A DNA stretch of 64,000 nucleotides, from NCBI GenBank assembly GCA_003567475.1, contig PWZL01000058.1, positions 1 through 64,000 of the forward strand, read 5' to 3'. The position numbers and the translations under genes are program-made. Below, one piece after another: positions 1 through 8,882 of the stretch (within the stretch, counting starts at the first letter, position 1; each line of letters starts with the position of its first letter). Origin of the DNA: Gammaproteobacteria bacterium (lineage in GTDB: Bacteria > Pseudomonadota > Gammaproteobacteria > Steroidobacterales > PWYM01). A model generated the notes under the pieces. It saw only the letters and a list, made by a program, of their open reading frames with translations, was not told where the DNA came from and ran no database searches.

Positions 1-887
1 GCGAGGCGCCGCCACAGGAGCCGGAGCTGCCGGCGCCTGACCAGGAGATCAGTGATGCGATCACCGAGCCCAGGGAGACCGCGCCGATCGATCCGGCGGC
101 TGACCGGCTCGCCGAGGTGCTTGCAGCGCAACCGGAAGAGGTCCAGTCACGGCTTGTGCACAGACGCCCGGCAGAGACGCTGGGGTTCTTCGGCATCGAA
201 CCGGGCATGACGGTCGCCGAAGTCCTGCCTGGCGGTGGCTGGTACTCGCGCATCCTGCTGCCCTATCTTGGCGAGGAAGGCCAGCTGATCGGCGTCGATT
301 ACGAAGTCGAGATGTTCCGGCTGTTCGGTTTCATGAACGAGGAGCAGATCGCGGCCAAGGCCACGTGGGTGGAAGACTGGACCGCGACCGCCGAAGGTTG
401 GCGGGCCGAGGGTGATGCCAGCGTCGCGGCCTTCCAGCTCGGAGCCCTGCCAGAGGCGCTTGAGGGCAGTGCCGACGCCGTGCTGATGATTCGCGCCCTG
501 CACAACCTTGCGCGTTTCTCGACCGAAGACGAGGACTATCTCGGGCGCGCCCTGGCGGATGTCCGCGACGTGCTGCGTCCCGGCGGCGTCGTGGGTGTCG
601 TCCAGCATGAAGCGCGCGAAGATATGCCCGATGGCTGGGCGGGAGGTGCCGCAGGCTACCTCAAGCGCGATACCGTGATCGAGGCCTTCGAGACGGCTGG
701 GTTCGAACTCGTCGGGGCCAGCGACATCAACGCCAATCCACTGGATCAGCCGACGGTCGATGACATCGTCTGGCGGCTGCCGCCGAATCTCGCCACCAGC
801 CGGGACAACCCCGAGCTGCGAGCCGAGATGGAGACCATCGGCGAATCCCACCGGATGACGCTGAAGTTCCGCAAGCCGCTCGAGTGA
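1..887 (+). CDS. Predicted SAM-dependent methyltransferase (COG4798-like), 5' partial
   Basis: The reading frame is open from the left edge, so the true start lies outside the window; an internal GTG at 117 is not needed as a start. The first ~38 visible codons are rich in Pro, Glu and Ala and look like a linker. After them comes a compact domain with HRPAETLGFFGIEPGMTV and the glycine-rich SAM motif EVLPGGGWYSRIL, followed by GVDYEVEM. This pattern resembles a family of predicted methyltransferases that are often exported. Substrate is unknown. The gene ends just before a perfect hairpin shared with the convergent TonB receptor gene. I am fairly sure of the fold and have no basis for a reaction. 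Confidence 0.75.
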   Translation, partial: EAPPQEPELPAPDQEISDAITEPRETAPIDPAADRLAEVLAAQPEEVQSRLVHRRPAETLGFFGIEPGMTVAEVLPGGGWYSRILLPYLGEEGQLIGVDYEVEMFRLFGFMNEEQIAAKATWVEDWTATAEGWRAEGDASVAAFQLGALPEALEGSADAVLMIRALHNLARFSTEDEDYLGRALADVRDVLRPGGVVGVVQHEAREDMPDGWAGGAAGYLKRDTVIEAFETAGFELVGASDINANPLDQPTVDDIVWRLPPNLATSRDNPELRAEMETIGESHRMTLKFRKPLE

Positions 888-892
888 CCCCC

Positions 893-930
893 GCGGGCGT
901 GTGATCCACCTGATCGGATCACACGCCCGC
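893..930. terminator. Perfect 15-bp hairpin between convergent genes, bidirectional terminator
   Basis: GCGGGCGTGTGATCC (893-907) and its exact reverse complement (916-930) flank an 8-base loop. It lies 5 bases after the methyltransferase stop and 24 bases before the TonB receptor stop on the other strand. There is no T-run on either side, so it is a strong stem without a classical U-tract. Confidence 0.7.
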
Positions 931-954
931 GCTGGGCGGCGGACAGCTGCCGGT

Positions 955-3420
955 TCAGAACGTCCGGCGCAGGGTGATGCCCCAGGTTCGTGGCTGGTTC
1001 GGATAGCCGGAGAAGCTGCCCGACTGCGCGACCGACGGGAAGGCACTGATCAGGAAATCATTGTTGGTGAGGTTGCGGCCCCACAGCACGACATCCCAGT
1101 CCTCGAGGCTCAGGCCGACGCTCGCGTTGAGCTGGTTCACCTGGCGCGAGCCCACCTCTTCGGGCACGTTCGAGACCAGCCTGACGTTGTTCTCGTACAG
1201 ATAGTCGGCGCGGACGAAGCCGTCGAGCTGCCCGGCCTGCCAGTAGAACGTCGCGGCGGTCGACACGCTGGTGCGATGGATTCCTGACGGACGCTCGCCG
1301 GAAAGATCCACGGGACCGTCGACGCCGGTCGCCCCCGGGAAGCTGTTGAATTTCGGATCCAGGAACGTACCTGAGACTGCCAGCTCCAGTGCGGGGATCG
1401 GTCGGTACTGAACGTCGAGCTCGAGCCCGCGAGTCGTCTGCTTGCCGGCGTTCGCCAGCACGAACCCGGTACCGACGAAAATGTTCGACTGGAAATCCTT
1501 GACGACCTGTTCGAACAGCGCCGCATTGACGGCAATATCCGCCCACTGCCCCTTCAGACCCAGCTCGAGCACCTCGACTCTCTCGGGCTCCGCGAAGCGA
1601 GTGCCAAAGCGCGGATAAAACGGGTTATCGAAGCCCCCTAACGGCGAACTCCCCGGCCCGCCGAACGGCCGAGTGTCCAGCGACAGGTTCCAAGAGGTCG
1701 CCTTGTATCCGGTGGCCCAGGCGGCATAGACGTTGAGGTTATTGCTGACCTCGTAGGCCAGGCGGATGTTGTAGTTCAACCGACTGTCGCTGGTGCGCTC
1801 GTTCTGGAAACCATCCAGCGGAATGATGAACTGCAGGGGATAAAGCCCGAGGAACGGGTTGCAGTTCGGCGGCTGCGGCGCCGCACCGTTCGGCCCGCAG
1901 GGGGTGACGCTGCCCTGGTCGGCAATGGGACCGGCCACCTCAAGGGGCAAACCCGCCTGGAGCAGGCCATCCAGCGTCACAGCGAAACCGATATCCACGA
2001 AGTTGAGCTGTGAGAAAACGTCGGTGTGATTGTCCGTGGCCGAGACCTTTTTGCGGTCGTTGAGATAGGCGGCACCAAGCGTCAGCGTTGCGCGGTCGGT
2101 CAGCGCCCAGTCCATCTGCCCGAACACGGAGAAGAAGTTGTTGTCCTGCTCGAAGACCGCGCGGTTGCCCTGGCCCTCGCCGAAGAGGATGCCCGAGGGC
2201 AGACCCAGGGCCGCCTCCAGGCCATCAAAGGCGGCCGGGTTACCGGCCAGCAGGCTCGCGTAGGGGCGGAAGGCGCTGCCCAGCTGGATGCCGTTGATGT
2301 ACTCCACCTCTTCGCGCATGAACAGACCACCGACCTGCCAGGTGATCGGCCCGTCGCCGAAATAGGCGAGCCGGAACTCCTGGGTGTAGGTGTCGATATC
2401 CTGGATGCTCTCGTTGGTCGGCACGAGGTCTGCGCTGGTAAAGTCGGTGTCGTAGTCGAACTGCGCCTCCTGGGTACGGAAGGCCGTGATACTGGTCAGT
2501 GTCAGCGCGCCCAGATCGAAATCGCCCTGGAGAGACAGGCCGCCATTGTCGACCTTGTTCTCCGGCTGTACGTCCAGGAACGCACGCCGTGCGAACGGAT
2601 CCTCCGGGAAGATTTCTCCCCCCACCGCCCGTACCGCCGCACCGGTCGGCCCGTCGACCAGATTGGAGACGCCGCAGCAGTCTTCCTCGATGCGGCTGAA
2701 GTCACCGATGAGCCGCCAGCTCTGAGTATCGGACGGCTCCCACAACACCTGCCCGCGCAAACTCCAGCGATCGCGCTCGTTGAGGTCCTGACCGTTGAAC
2801 AGATTGCGGAAGTAACCGTCACGCTTGTTCAGACTGCCCGTCAGGCTGAACGCGGTGGTCTCACCCAGCGGCCCCGTCACCCGGCCCTGCAGGATGCGCT
2901 GGTTGTAGTTGCCGATCGACGCCTCGGCATGCCCGCCGAATTCACGCGCCGGCCGCTGAGTCACGATGTTGATGACACCAACCGAGGCGTTCTTGCCGAA
3001 CAGCGTGCTCTGCGGGCCCTTCACCACCTCGATACGTTCGATGTCCAGCAGATCACCGATCTGCGAGGCAGAGCGCGAGCGGTAGACACCGTCAATGAAC
3101 ACACCCACGGCGGGCTCGATGCCGGGGTTGTTGGCGCCGTTGCCGAAACCGCGGATCAGGAAGTTGGTCTGCGTCGAGGTCTGCAACTGCGTGACCCGCA
3201 GCGACGGGACGATGGACTGCAAATCCAGGATATCGATGATCTGCGCCTGCGCGATCACCTCCGGCTGGACCACCGAGACCGCTACCGGCACATCCTGCAG
3301 GGTCTGCTCGCGCTTGGTGGCCGTGACCACGATCTCGTCGATCTGCGCGTACACGGGCAAACTCAGCACGCTCCCGGCGAGCGTCGCCATAGCGCAACGT
3401 ACGGCTGTTCTGGTGTTCAT
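955..3420 (-). CDS. TonB-dependent outer-membrane receptor
   Basis: The 821-aa product is a complete TonB-dependent receptor. It has a Sec signal peptide (residues 1-25, ending VYAQ) and a TonB box immediately after it (IDEIVVTATK). The plug domain follows, with FLIRGFGNGANNPGIEPAV, GVFIDGVYRSRS and RIEVVKGPQSTLFGKNASVG. A ~650-residue beta-barrel ends in the usual C-terminal Phe (RTWGITLRRTF). Receptors with this plug signature import diverse substrates (siderophores, lipophilic or plant-derived compounds) and cannot be assigned from sequence. No transporter, regulator or degradation gene is adjacent, so it is an orphan receptor. I see no convincing Fur box upstream. Confidence 0.93.
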   Translation of the reverse strand: MNTRTAVRCAMATLAGSVLSLPVYAQIDEIVVTATKREQTLQDVPVAVSVVQPEVIAQAQIIDILDLQSIVPSLRVTQLQTSTQTNFLIRGFGNGANNPGIEPAVGVFIDGVYRSRSASQIGDLLDIERIEVVKGPQSTLFGKNASVGVINIVTQRPAREFGGHAEASIGNYNQRILQGRVTGPLGETTAFSLTGSLNKRDGYFRNLFNGQDLNERDRWSLRGQVLWEPSDTQSWRLIGDFSRIEEDCCGVSNLVDGPTGAAVRAVGGEIFPEDPFARRAFLDVQPENKVDNGGLSLQGDFDLGALTLTSITAFRTQEAQFDYDTDFTSADLVPTNESIQDIDTYTQEFRLAYFGDGPITWQVGGLFMREEVEYINGIQLGSAFRPYASLLAGNPAAFDGLEAALGLPSGILFGEGQGNRAVFEQDNNFFSVFGQMDWALTDRATLTLGAAYLNDRKKVSATDNHTDVFSQLNFVDIGFAVTLDGLLQAGLPLEVAGPIADQGSVTPCGPNGAAPQPPNCNPFLGLYPLQFIIPLDGFQNERTSDSRLNYNIRLAYEVSNNLNVYAAWATGYKATSWNLSLDTRPFGGPGSSPLGGFDNPFYPRFGTRFAEPERVEVLELGLKGQWADIAVNAALFEQVVKDFQSNIFVGTGFVLANAGKQTTRGLELDVQYRPIPALELAVSGTFLDPKFNSFPGATGVDGPVDLSGERPSGIHRTSVSTAATFYWQAGQLDGFVRADYLYENNVRLVSNVPEEVGSRQVNQLNASVGLSLEDWDVVLWGRNLTNNDFLISAFPSVAQSGSFSGYPNQPRTWGITLRRTF

Positions 3421-3711
3421 CTGCTTCCCCCGGAGTCAACGTGTGTGCTGGCGAAATTGGGCGAGATAGCCATTATTAGGCTGATTTTTGCCGAAGTATC
3501 CGCCGCAAACTCCGGAGATGCAACGGCTGGCACAAGACGGAAAATATGGTGCGGTGCCGCAACAGCGCGGCTGAGCCACGCCGGCCGGCGGAGGGTTGCC
3601 CCGCCGTTCCCAGGCGTGGGCGCAGGCGCGTATCATTCGGTCGCGCAGCGACTGTCGCGACGACAGTCCTGCCAGGACATTCGGGTCGATCAGCAGCGCG
3701 GGGAAACCACC
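3421..3711. other. Intergenic region between divergent TonB receptor and SnoaL-like genes
   Basis: This is the longest non-coding stretch in the window (about 290 bases). The receptor-proximal third is AT-richer than its surroundings and probably carries the receptor promoter. The other end has a TATCAT -10-like hexamer at 3631-3636 and a palindrome at 3650-3668. I see no plausible small gene in it. Confidence 0.5.
3650..3668. promoter_or_regulatory. Inverted repeat upstream of the SnoaL-like gene
   Basis: GACTGTCG, spacer CGA, CGACAGTC: a perfect 8-bp inverted repeat, 43 bases before the ATG at 3712. It sits just downstream of a TATCAT -10-like hexamer (3631-3636), a position suited to an operator. 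No regulator is identified. Confidence 0.35.
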
Positions 3712-4152
3712 ATGACAGACAGGGACATCGCCGAAGCATTCGCCAATCGACTGCGCGAGTTCATCGACCAGCGGACCTACCTGGACCCCACCGCCTTCGA
3801 CAGCATGGTGGCCGACGAGGTGGTGCTGCACACCCCACGGTTCTGGCGCCCGGTGACGGATCGCAACTGGATGATCGGCATCCTGTCGATGGTGCCCCAG
3901 GCCATCGAAGGTTTCGCCTACCACCGCCAGTGGATCGACGGCAACGAGGTGGTCATGGAGTTCGATGGCAAAGTGGGCGACAAGAATCTCCATGGCATCG
4001 ACATCTTCAGCCTCAATGAACGCGGCCAGATCGCCTCGCTCACCGTATTCATCCGCCCGCCCAACGGACTCGAGGCTCTGGCCGAGCGCGAGGATGCCAT
4101 GCTCAAGCAGATGTTCGGCGTGGCCAGACAGGATGACTTCATCAAGCGCTGA
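3712..4152 (+). CDS. SnoaL-like / NTF2-fold protein
   Basis: The 146-aa product begins MTDRDIAEAFANRL at ATG 3712, preceded by GGGGAAA at SD distance. The same frame is open far upstream, opposite the TonB receptor gene, but that part is antisense and has no coding character. The length and the pattern (N-terminal helices, HTPRFWRPVTDRNWM, QWIDGNEVVMEFDGKVGD, GIDIFSLNERGQIASLTVFIRP) fit the cone-shaped NTF2/SnoaL fold. Members include isomerases, hydrolases and binding proteins. Here nothing points to a specific substrate, so this is a fold-level call. Confidence 0.75.
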   Translation: MTDRDIAEAFANRLREFIDQRTYLDPTAFDSMVADEVVLHTPRFWRPVTDRNWMIGILSMVPQAIEGFAYHRQWIDGNEVVMEFDGKVGDKNLHGIDIFSLNERGQIASLTVFIRPPNGLEALAEREDAMLKQMFGVARQDDFIKR

Positions 4153-4217
4153 AGGGGCTGCGTCAGCGGTTCACGTTTGCGCTAGGATAGGCCCCGGTTG
4201 ACCGGCAGGGCTTTCCC

Positions 4218-4793
4218 ATGTTGCAACTGATCATCGGCCTGGTGCTGTTCCTCGGCATTCACTCCGTCTCCATTGTGGCCCGCCCGTGGCGGAATGCGAT
4301 GGTCACTCGCCTTGGCGAATGGCCATGGAAGGGGCTCTACAGCGTCGTCTCGCTGATTGGCCTGGTCCTTATCGTGCGAGGCTACGCGGCAGCCCGGTTC
4401 GATCCGGTAGTGCTCTACAGCCCCCCTGCCTGGACACATCACGTTGCCATGTTGCTCATGCTGGTGGCGTTTCCAGCGCTCCTGGCGGCTTATGTGCCCG
4501 GGGGTATCCAGCGCGTGCTCAAGCACCCCATGCTGGTGGCCGTGAAAGCCTGGGCACTCGCCCACCTGCTGGTCACCGGAACCCTGGCCGCCGTCGTGCT
4601 GTTCGGAAGCTTTCTCGCCTGGGCGGTGGCCGACCGGATTTCCGTGAAGCGCCGCCCCCAGGGAGCCACGTTTCAGGCGCGCGCCTCACGGGCGAACGAC
4701 GTCATCGTCTTGGTCGGCGGCCTTGCGCTGTACCTGGCGTTCGTGTTCTGGCTGCATGGCATGCTGTTCGGCGTACCGCTCATCTCACGCTGA
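4218..4793 (+). CDS. NnrU family membrane protein
   Basis: The 191-aa product is an integral membrane protein with about five hydrophobic segments. It carries the family pattern LGIHSVSIVARPWRNAM near the N terminus and VSLIGLVLIVRGYAAAR, with HHVAMLLMLVAFPAL later. NnrU-type proteins are named from denitrifier gene clusters but occur widely without denitrification genes, as here; the C-terminal half is related to NnrU/isoprenoid-modifying membrane proteins. No nitrite or nitric oxide reductase gene is nearby, so a role in denitrification is not supported. It is convergent with the DUF294 gene, with 17 bases between them. Confidence 0.85.
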   Translation: MLQLIIGLVLFLGIHSVSIVARPWRNAMVTRLGEWPWKGLYSVVSLIGLVLIVRGYAAARFDPVVLYSPPAWTHHVAMLLMLVAFPALLAAYVPGGIQRVLKHPMLVAVKAWALAHLLVTGTLAAVVLFGSFLAWAVADRISVKRRPQGATFQARASRANDVIVLVGGLALYLAFVFWLHGMLFGVPLISR

Positions 4794-4810
4794 CGTTCAC
4801 CCTACGCATG

Positions 4811-6646
4811 CTAGAGCGCATAGCGCTGGGCCAACGCGCGCTGGGCGCTCCGGACAATGCCGAACGCTGAGCGCAGATAACGCCGGTGCAGCCCGGACAG
4901 CGCCTCCGGATCGACCAGATGTCCGGGTGGCTCGCCGCGCGCATGCTGCTGCGCCTGGTGGCGTAACCGGATATTGCCGATGAATCGATAGGCATGAACG
5001 AGATCGTCGGCGTCGCGCTCGCTCATGACGCCCGCCGCCGCCGCGGCGCGAAACCTCGCTTCAGTGGCCACCTCCGGGATCGCGCCTTCGAGTGCGCGAA
5101 CGCGTGCCAGATCAACGATCGGCAGCACGCCGCGTTTTTTCAGATTCAGGCCATGGCTCTGACGCCCGTCACTCTCCTGGACAAATTGACGGAACAAGCC
5201 CAGCGGCGGCCGGTGCGTCATCGACTCGGCCGCAAGAAAACGCAGAAAAATGCGCGCCTCACGGGCGCGCTCCGACACCTGCGCATGCAGCCGCTCCGCC
5301 AGCGTGAGGTCGCCGCCCACGCCACGCATATCGAAGAAGATGCTGGAATTCAGTACGGACTCCGGGGTGGGCTCATCCATCCAGCCGGCGAAGGTCGAGC
5401 GCCACTGTGCCAGTGACAGTCGCCAGCGGCCTTTCGCCATCACGCCGCCCGGGCAATACACGTAGCCGCAGCGATCCAGACCGTCGCACACGAAGTCAGC
5501 CAGCGCGCGAAACCACGCCTCACCCTCGCCATCCGGCGTCTCGGCGAGCAGCAGACCATTGTCCTGATCGCTCACCAGGCCCTGCTCCATGCGGGCCTGC
5601 GAACCGAAGGCAAGCCATGTCCAGGCACAGGGTGCATCGCCCAAGCGGGCCTGCGCCAGCGCGAGCAGACGACGGGTACACGCATCCGTGACCATACTGG
5701 CGATCCGACCTACTTCGCCGACCTCGCTGCCCTGGCGCGACAGCGCCGCCAGCAGCCCCGGCCCCTGACGTGCCATCGCCACAAGCTCCGTGACATCCGC
5801 GGCACGCTGGATGTCACGGACCAGGCGCAGCGGATGCGGAGACTGCCGGCGCAGCAGATCGCCAGCGCTGATGACAGCCACCAACTGTCGGCTGTTGTCG
5901 AGCACCGGCAGATGATGTATCCCGAGACGCATCATCTCCACCAGGGCATCCTCGATACGACTGTCGGGATGGGCGGTGAGCGGCTCAGGCGTCATCACCT
6001 GCGCGATCGCAGTCCCGGGATCCACGCCGCAGGCCAGCACCCGGCTGCGCAGATCACGGTCAGTCACGATACCGGCAAGGCGGTCATTACGCAGTACCGG
6101 CAGACAACTCACCTGTCGCTCGGCCATGAGCCTGGCGCACTCCGCGATCGGCATATCGACGTGCACGGTCACCGGGGAACGCAGCCGAAGATCTTTCAGT
6201 GTCCCGGTCTCCCGGACGGCCATCGCGGCCAGTCGTTCGCCCGGGGCTGCCGTCAGAAAATGCCCGATCAGCGGATGCGTCGACACGACTTCGTCGAGTA
6301 CCCCGGCGTCCAGCCACCAGACTTCGCAGTCCTCACTGGCACGCACCGTGTAATCCCTGGGCACGCCATCCAGGATGATGGCATGACCGAACAATTCACC
6401 CTCGCCACGTTGCTCCAGACGCTGGCCGTCGCTGTCGAACAGCGCCACGGCGCCTTCCCGTACCAGATACAGACCATGACGGCCGGGTTGCGGAAACTCC
6501 CCCAGCAGTTCACCGGCGACATGTCGCCGGATGTCGAAGCGTCCAGCAAACGCCGGCAGCGCCTCGCGCTCGAGCTCCGAAAACGGCGCCACTGTGGCAA
6601 GGAAATCGACGGCCTCCGCGCGGTCCATGACGGGCTCTCCGGTCAA
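4811..6646 (-). CDS. cNMP-binding / CBS / DUF294 nucleotidyltransferase-like protein
   Basis: The 611-aa cytosolic protein has an N-terminal cyclic-nucleotide-binding fold (about 10-125, GRHGLYLVREGAVALFDSDG). A CBS pair follows (about 155-270, MPIAECARLMAERQVSCLPV and IEDALVEMMRLGIHHLPVLD). Next is a DUF294 nucleotidyltransferase-like domain related to the GlnD catalytic domain (about 320-440, WLAFGSQARMEQGLVSDQDN). A helical DUF294 C-terminal domain ends the protein. GSxAR...DQDNGL matches the metal-binding region of the transferase fold, so it may be active; the substrate is unknown. Its start overlaps the stop of the exonuclease fusion gene by 4 bases (ATGA), so the two are translationally coupled. 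This pair neighbours acetate permease/CrbSR-type loci in other gammaproteobacteria. Confidence 0.88.
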   Translation of the reverse strand: MTGEPVMDRAEAVDFLATVAPFSELEREALPAFAGRFDIRRHVAGELLGEFPQPGRHGLYLVREGAVALFDSDGQRLEQRGEGELFGHAIILDGVPRDYTVRASEDCEVWWLDAGVLDEVVSTHPLIGHFLTAAPGERLAAMAVRETGTLKDLRLRSPVTVHVDMPIAECARLMAERQVSCLPVLRNDRLAGIVTDRDLRSRVLACGVDPGTAIAQVMTPEPLTAHPDSRIEDALVEMMRLGIHHLPVLDNSRQLVAVISAGDLLRRQSPHPLRLVRDIQRAADVTELVAMARQGPGLLAALSRQGSEVGEVGRIASMVTDACTRRLLALAQARLGDAPCAWTWLAFGSQARMEQGLVSDQDNGLLLAETPDGEGEAWFRALADFVCDGLDRCGYVYCPGGVMAKGRWRLSLAQWRSTFAGWMDEPTPESVLNSSIFFDMRGVGGDLTLAERLHAQVSERAREARIFLRFLAAESMTHRPPLGLFRQFVQESDGRQSHGLNLKKRGVLPIVDLARVRALEGAIPEVATEARFRAAAAAGVMSERDADDLVHAYRFIGNIRLRHQAQQHARGEPPGHLVDPEALSGLHRRYLRSAFGIVRSAQRALAQRYAL

Positions 6647-8847
6647 TAGCGCAGGCGCGCCAGGTAGGTCTCTCGCGATGCCGCCCTGGCCTGCGCGAGT
6701 GTGTGAATCCCTCGGTCGGCCAGCAGTCGCAGCAGCCGCACGAAAATCTCCGCCGTCACCAGTGCATCGCCCAGGGCCGTATGCCGACCGATGATCGGCA
6801 GCCCCAGCCGCTCGGCGATACTTTCCAGCCGATGTGAGGTCTCTTCAGGCGACAGCACGGCCGAGAGCAACAGGGTATCCAGCACCGGGTGATCGAACTG
6901 TACACCGGCGCGCGGCTCTGCGAGTTCCAGGCAGCGCATGTCGAAAGCCGCATTGTGCGCGACCAGCACCGTACCTTCGCAGAACGCATGAAAGGCTGGC
7001 AGCACCGTCTCGATGCCCGGTTGCCCTTCGACCATTTCCGGCGTGATCCCGTGAATGGCGATACCGGCCGCAGGAATCGAGCGTTTCGGATCCACCAGCT
7101 GCTCGAAGCTCTCATGCGGCAGCACGCGTCCATTGACAATCCGCACCGCACCGAGCTGCAGGATCTGGTCACCGCCGGCCGGGTCCAGACCGGTGGTCTC
7201 GGTATCGAACACGGTAAACACCAGGTCTGCAAGATGGCTATCCGCAAGCGAGCTGGCCTGTACGCTCGGGCGGAACAGATCGAAGTCGTAGTACTCCGGC
7301 CGACTCTCGCCCCGTAACCAGGTGTCCTGAGGGAGTTCTTCCTGCTGGGGGGCGAGTCGCAGAGGCAGACGCAGACCCAGCCATGGACTGGTCGCTTCGC
7401 GGACTTCGAGGTCACCGCCGTGTCGCGCCAACACCTGCGCTACGGACAGTCCGACCTCACTATGCCCGGCCATCGAAGAGGCTGTCCATCGCGCCAGCAA
7501 CTCAGGCGAGGGAGGACTCCCGGCCGCCCAGCGCAGCTCCAGTGCCGCCTTCGAGGACGTCTGGGTCAGAGCGATTTGCAGCGTGCTGACCCCGCAGTCG
7601 TGGTGCACGCATTCGGCCAGATGCAATACCGCCTGCATGAAGGAATAGCTCTCGACTCTCAACCACGGCGATGCCTCGCAGTCGACACGGCTGACTTCCA
7701 GCGGCAACCGTTCGGTCATGTGCTTTTCCAACACCTCCAGGAGTTCGCTGCCCAGCATGTCATCGAGTGGCCAGCGTGCCGGCAACAGCGCAGCACGTTC
7801 GCGCGAAAACCGTGCCAGTCGCGTCTCGAAATCTGTCAGCAGCCCGCGCGCCTCGGTGATCTCGACCCCTCCCGCTGAGGCTGAGGCCGGCGCCCCAGAC
7901 GCGTGCGACAGACAGCGCTGCACGCGCGTCGTCAGTTCCCGGACATCCGCCACCAGCGTCGCGACGAGTCGATCCTCCTCGGCATCGGCGCGCAGCTGCT
8001 CGGTGACGTTCTCGAGCAGCAGCACGAACCCGGCGAGTGCCTGACCGCGACCACCCTCGCCCTCGGCTGGCGCTTCCCGGCCCACCTCCGCGGGATCGGC
8101 ATCGGCCCGCACAGGCGCCATCTGGACCCGCAACAGCCCACCCGACGGGATCGGTGTCACGAACTGCGCCGCGGGCGCTTCGGCGCCACGCGCGAGGCGA
8201 CGCTGGATGTTCTCGAGGGCATGGACCACAAGCTCCCGATCCAGCACCGTGTAGATCGATCGCCCCAGCCCGATCAGTTCCGCGCCCCCCATCCATCCAG
8301 CCGCCCGGGACAGACGGCGGAATTGCAGTCGGGCACGCCGGTTGTAGAGCAGAATCCGCCCGTCGAGAGTACAGACGATCACGCTGCGGCCGAGCTCAGA
8401 CATCAGCGCCGCCAGGCGATTACGTTCGAGTTCCGTGGCCCGGCTGGCCTCGCGCACGCGGGCGTCCATGTTCCGGTGCATCGCCTCACGCTCGGCCACC
8501 AGGGCGTTGACCAGCTCGGTGAGTTCGCGGGTCTCGCGGCTGCCATCCGGCACCACCGTGCGATGTACGCCCGCATGCAAGGCGCTGCGAAGCGCCATGG
8601 CCAGCCGTGCCGGGGCGCGCACGTAGTGCTCGAGCAACTGACCGACCAGCAGGCTCACGGGGATCAGGGCCAGCGCCCACAGCAGGACCAGCAGACCGAT
8701 CCGTCCGCCGAGCAGCGCCGTCATGGCCTGCCAGTCGGCCTCGCCGAGCACCGCCCGCAGCAGCACCCCGGCCACCAGTAGCCAGCTGAGGCAGACGACG
8801 CCCACCGCCGCAACTGCCATGATCTGGCGCCAGTCCAGTCGCCGCAT
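6643..8847 (-). CDS. Membrane PAS/degenerate histidine-kinase fused to DEDDh exonuclease
   Basis: The 734-aa protein starts with two transmembrane helices (about 8-30 and 48-70) and a HAMP-like linker. A PAS-like region follows (VIVCTLDGRILLYNRRARLQF), then a kinase-like part. The expected H-box is replaced (VADVRELTTRVQRC, no conserved His) and the ATP-binding N-box is poor, although a G2-like GLSVAQVLARHGGDLEV remains. The C terminus (about 545-725) is a DnaQ-type 3'-5' exonuclease with intact DxE (D548, E550 in FDTETTGLD), IHGITPEMV, and VAHNAAFDMRCLE. The likely reading is a sensor-controlled, membrane-bound nuclease with an inactive kinase core. It is co-transcribed with the DUF294 gene and divergent from the CrbS-like kinase. 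Confidence 0.85.
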   Translation of the reverse strand: MRRLDWRQIMAVAAVGVVCLSWLLVAGVLLRAVLGEADWQAMTALLGGRIGLLVLLWALALIPVSLLVGQLLEHYVRAPARLAMALRSALHAGVHRTVVPDGSRETRELTELVNALVAEREAMHRNMDARVREASRATELERNRLAALMSELGRSVIVCTLDGRILLYNRRARLQFRRLSRAAGWMGGAELIGLGRSIYTVLDRELVVHALENIQRRLARGAEAPAAQFVTPIPSGGLLRVQMAPVRADADPAEVGREAPAEGEGGRGQALAGFVLLLENVTEQLRADAEEDRLVATLVADVRELTTRVQRCLSHASGAPASASAGGVEITEARGLLTDFETRLARFSRERAALLPARWPLDDMLGSELLEVLEKHMTERLPLEVSRVDCEASPWLRVESYSFMQAVLHLAECVHHDCGVSTLQIALTQTSSKAALELRWAAGSPPSPELLARWTASSMAGHSEVGLSVAQVLARHGGDLEVREATSPWLGLRLPLRLAPQQEELPQDTWLRGESRPEYYDFDLFRPSVQASSLADSHLADLVFTVFDTETTGLDPAGGDQILQLGAVRIVNGRVLPHESFEQLVDPKRSIPAAGIAIHGITPEMVEGQPGIETVLPAFHAFCEGTVLVAHNAAFDMRCLELAEPRAGVQFDHPVLDTLLLSAVLSPEETSHRLESIAERLGLPIIGRHTALGDALVTAEIFVRLLRLLADRGIHTLAQARAASRETYLARLRY

Positions 8848-8882
8848 CTCAGCACCTCGCTACGACAGGCGTCAGGCCTGCT

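Noticed and set aside
3440..3500. Possible Fur box before the TonB receptor.
   Set aside because: The AT-rich stretch has only weak resemblance to the 19-bp consensus, and nothing else in the neighbourhood indicates iron control.
2026..3711. Long open frame on the plus strand upstream of and continuous with the SnoaL-like gene (708 codons in total).
   Set aside because: It is antisense to the TonB receptor, which has full domain content and a signal peptide. The frame is open because of GC-rich codon bias. Only the part from ATG 3712 looks like protein.
4218..4793. Denitrification role for NnrU.
   Set aside because: No nitrite, nitric oxide or nitrous oxide reductase gene is in the window, and NnrU homologues are widespread in non-denitrifiers.
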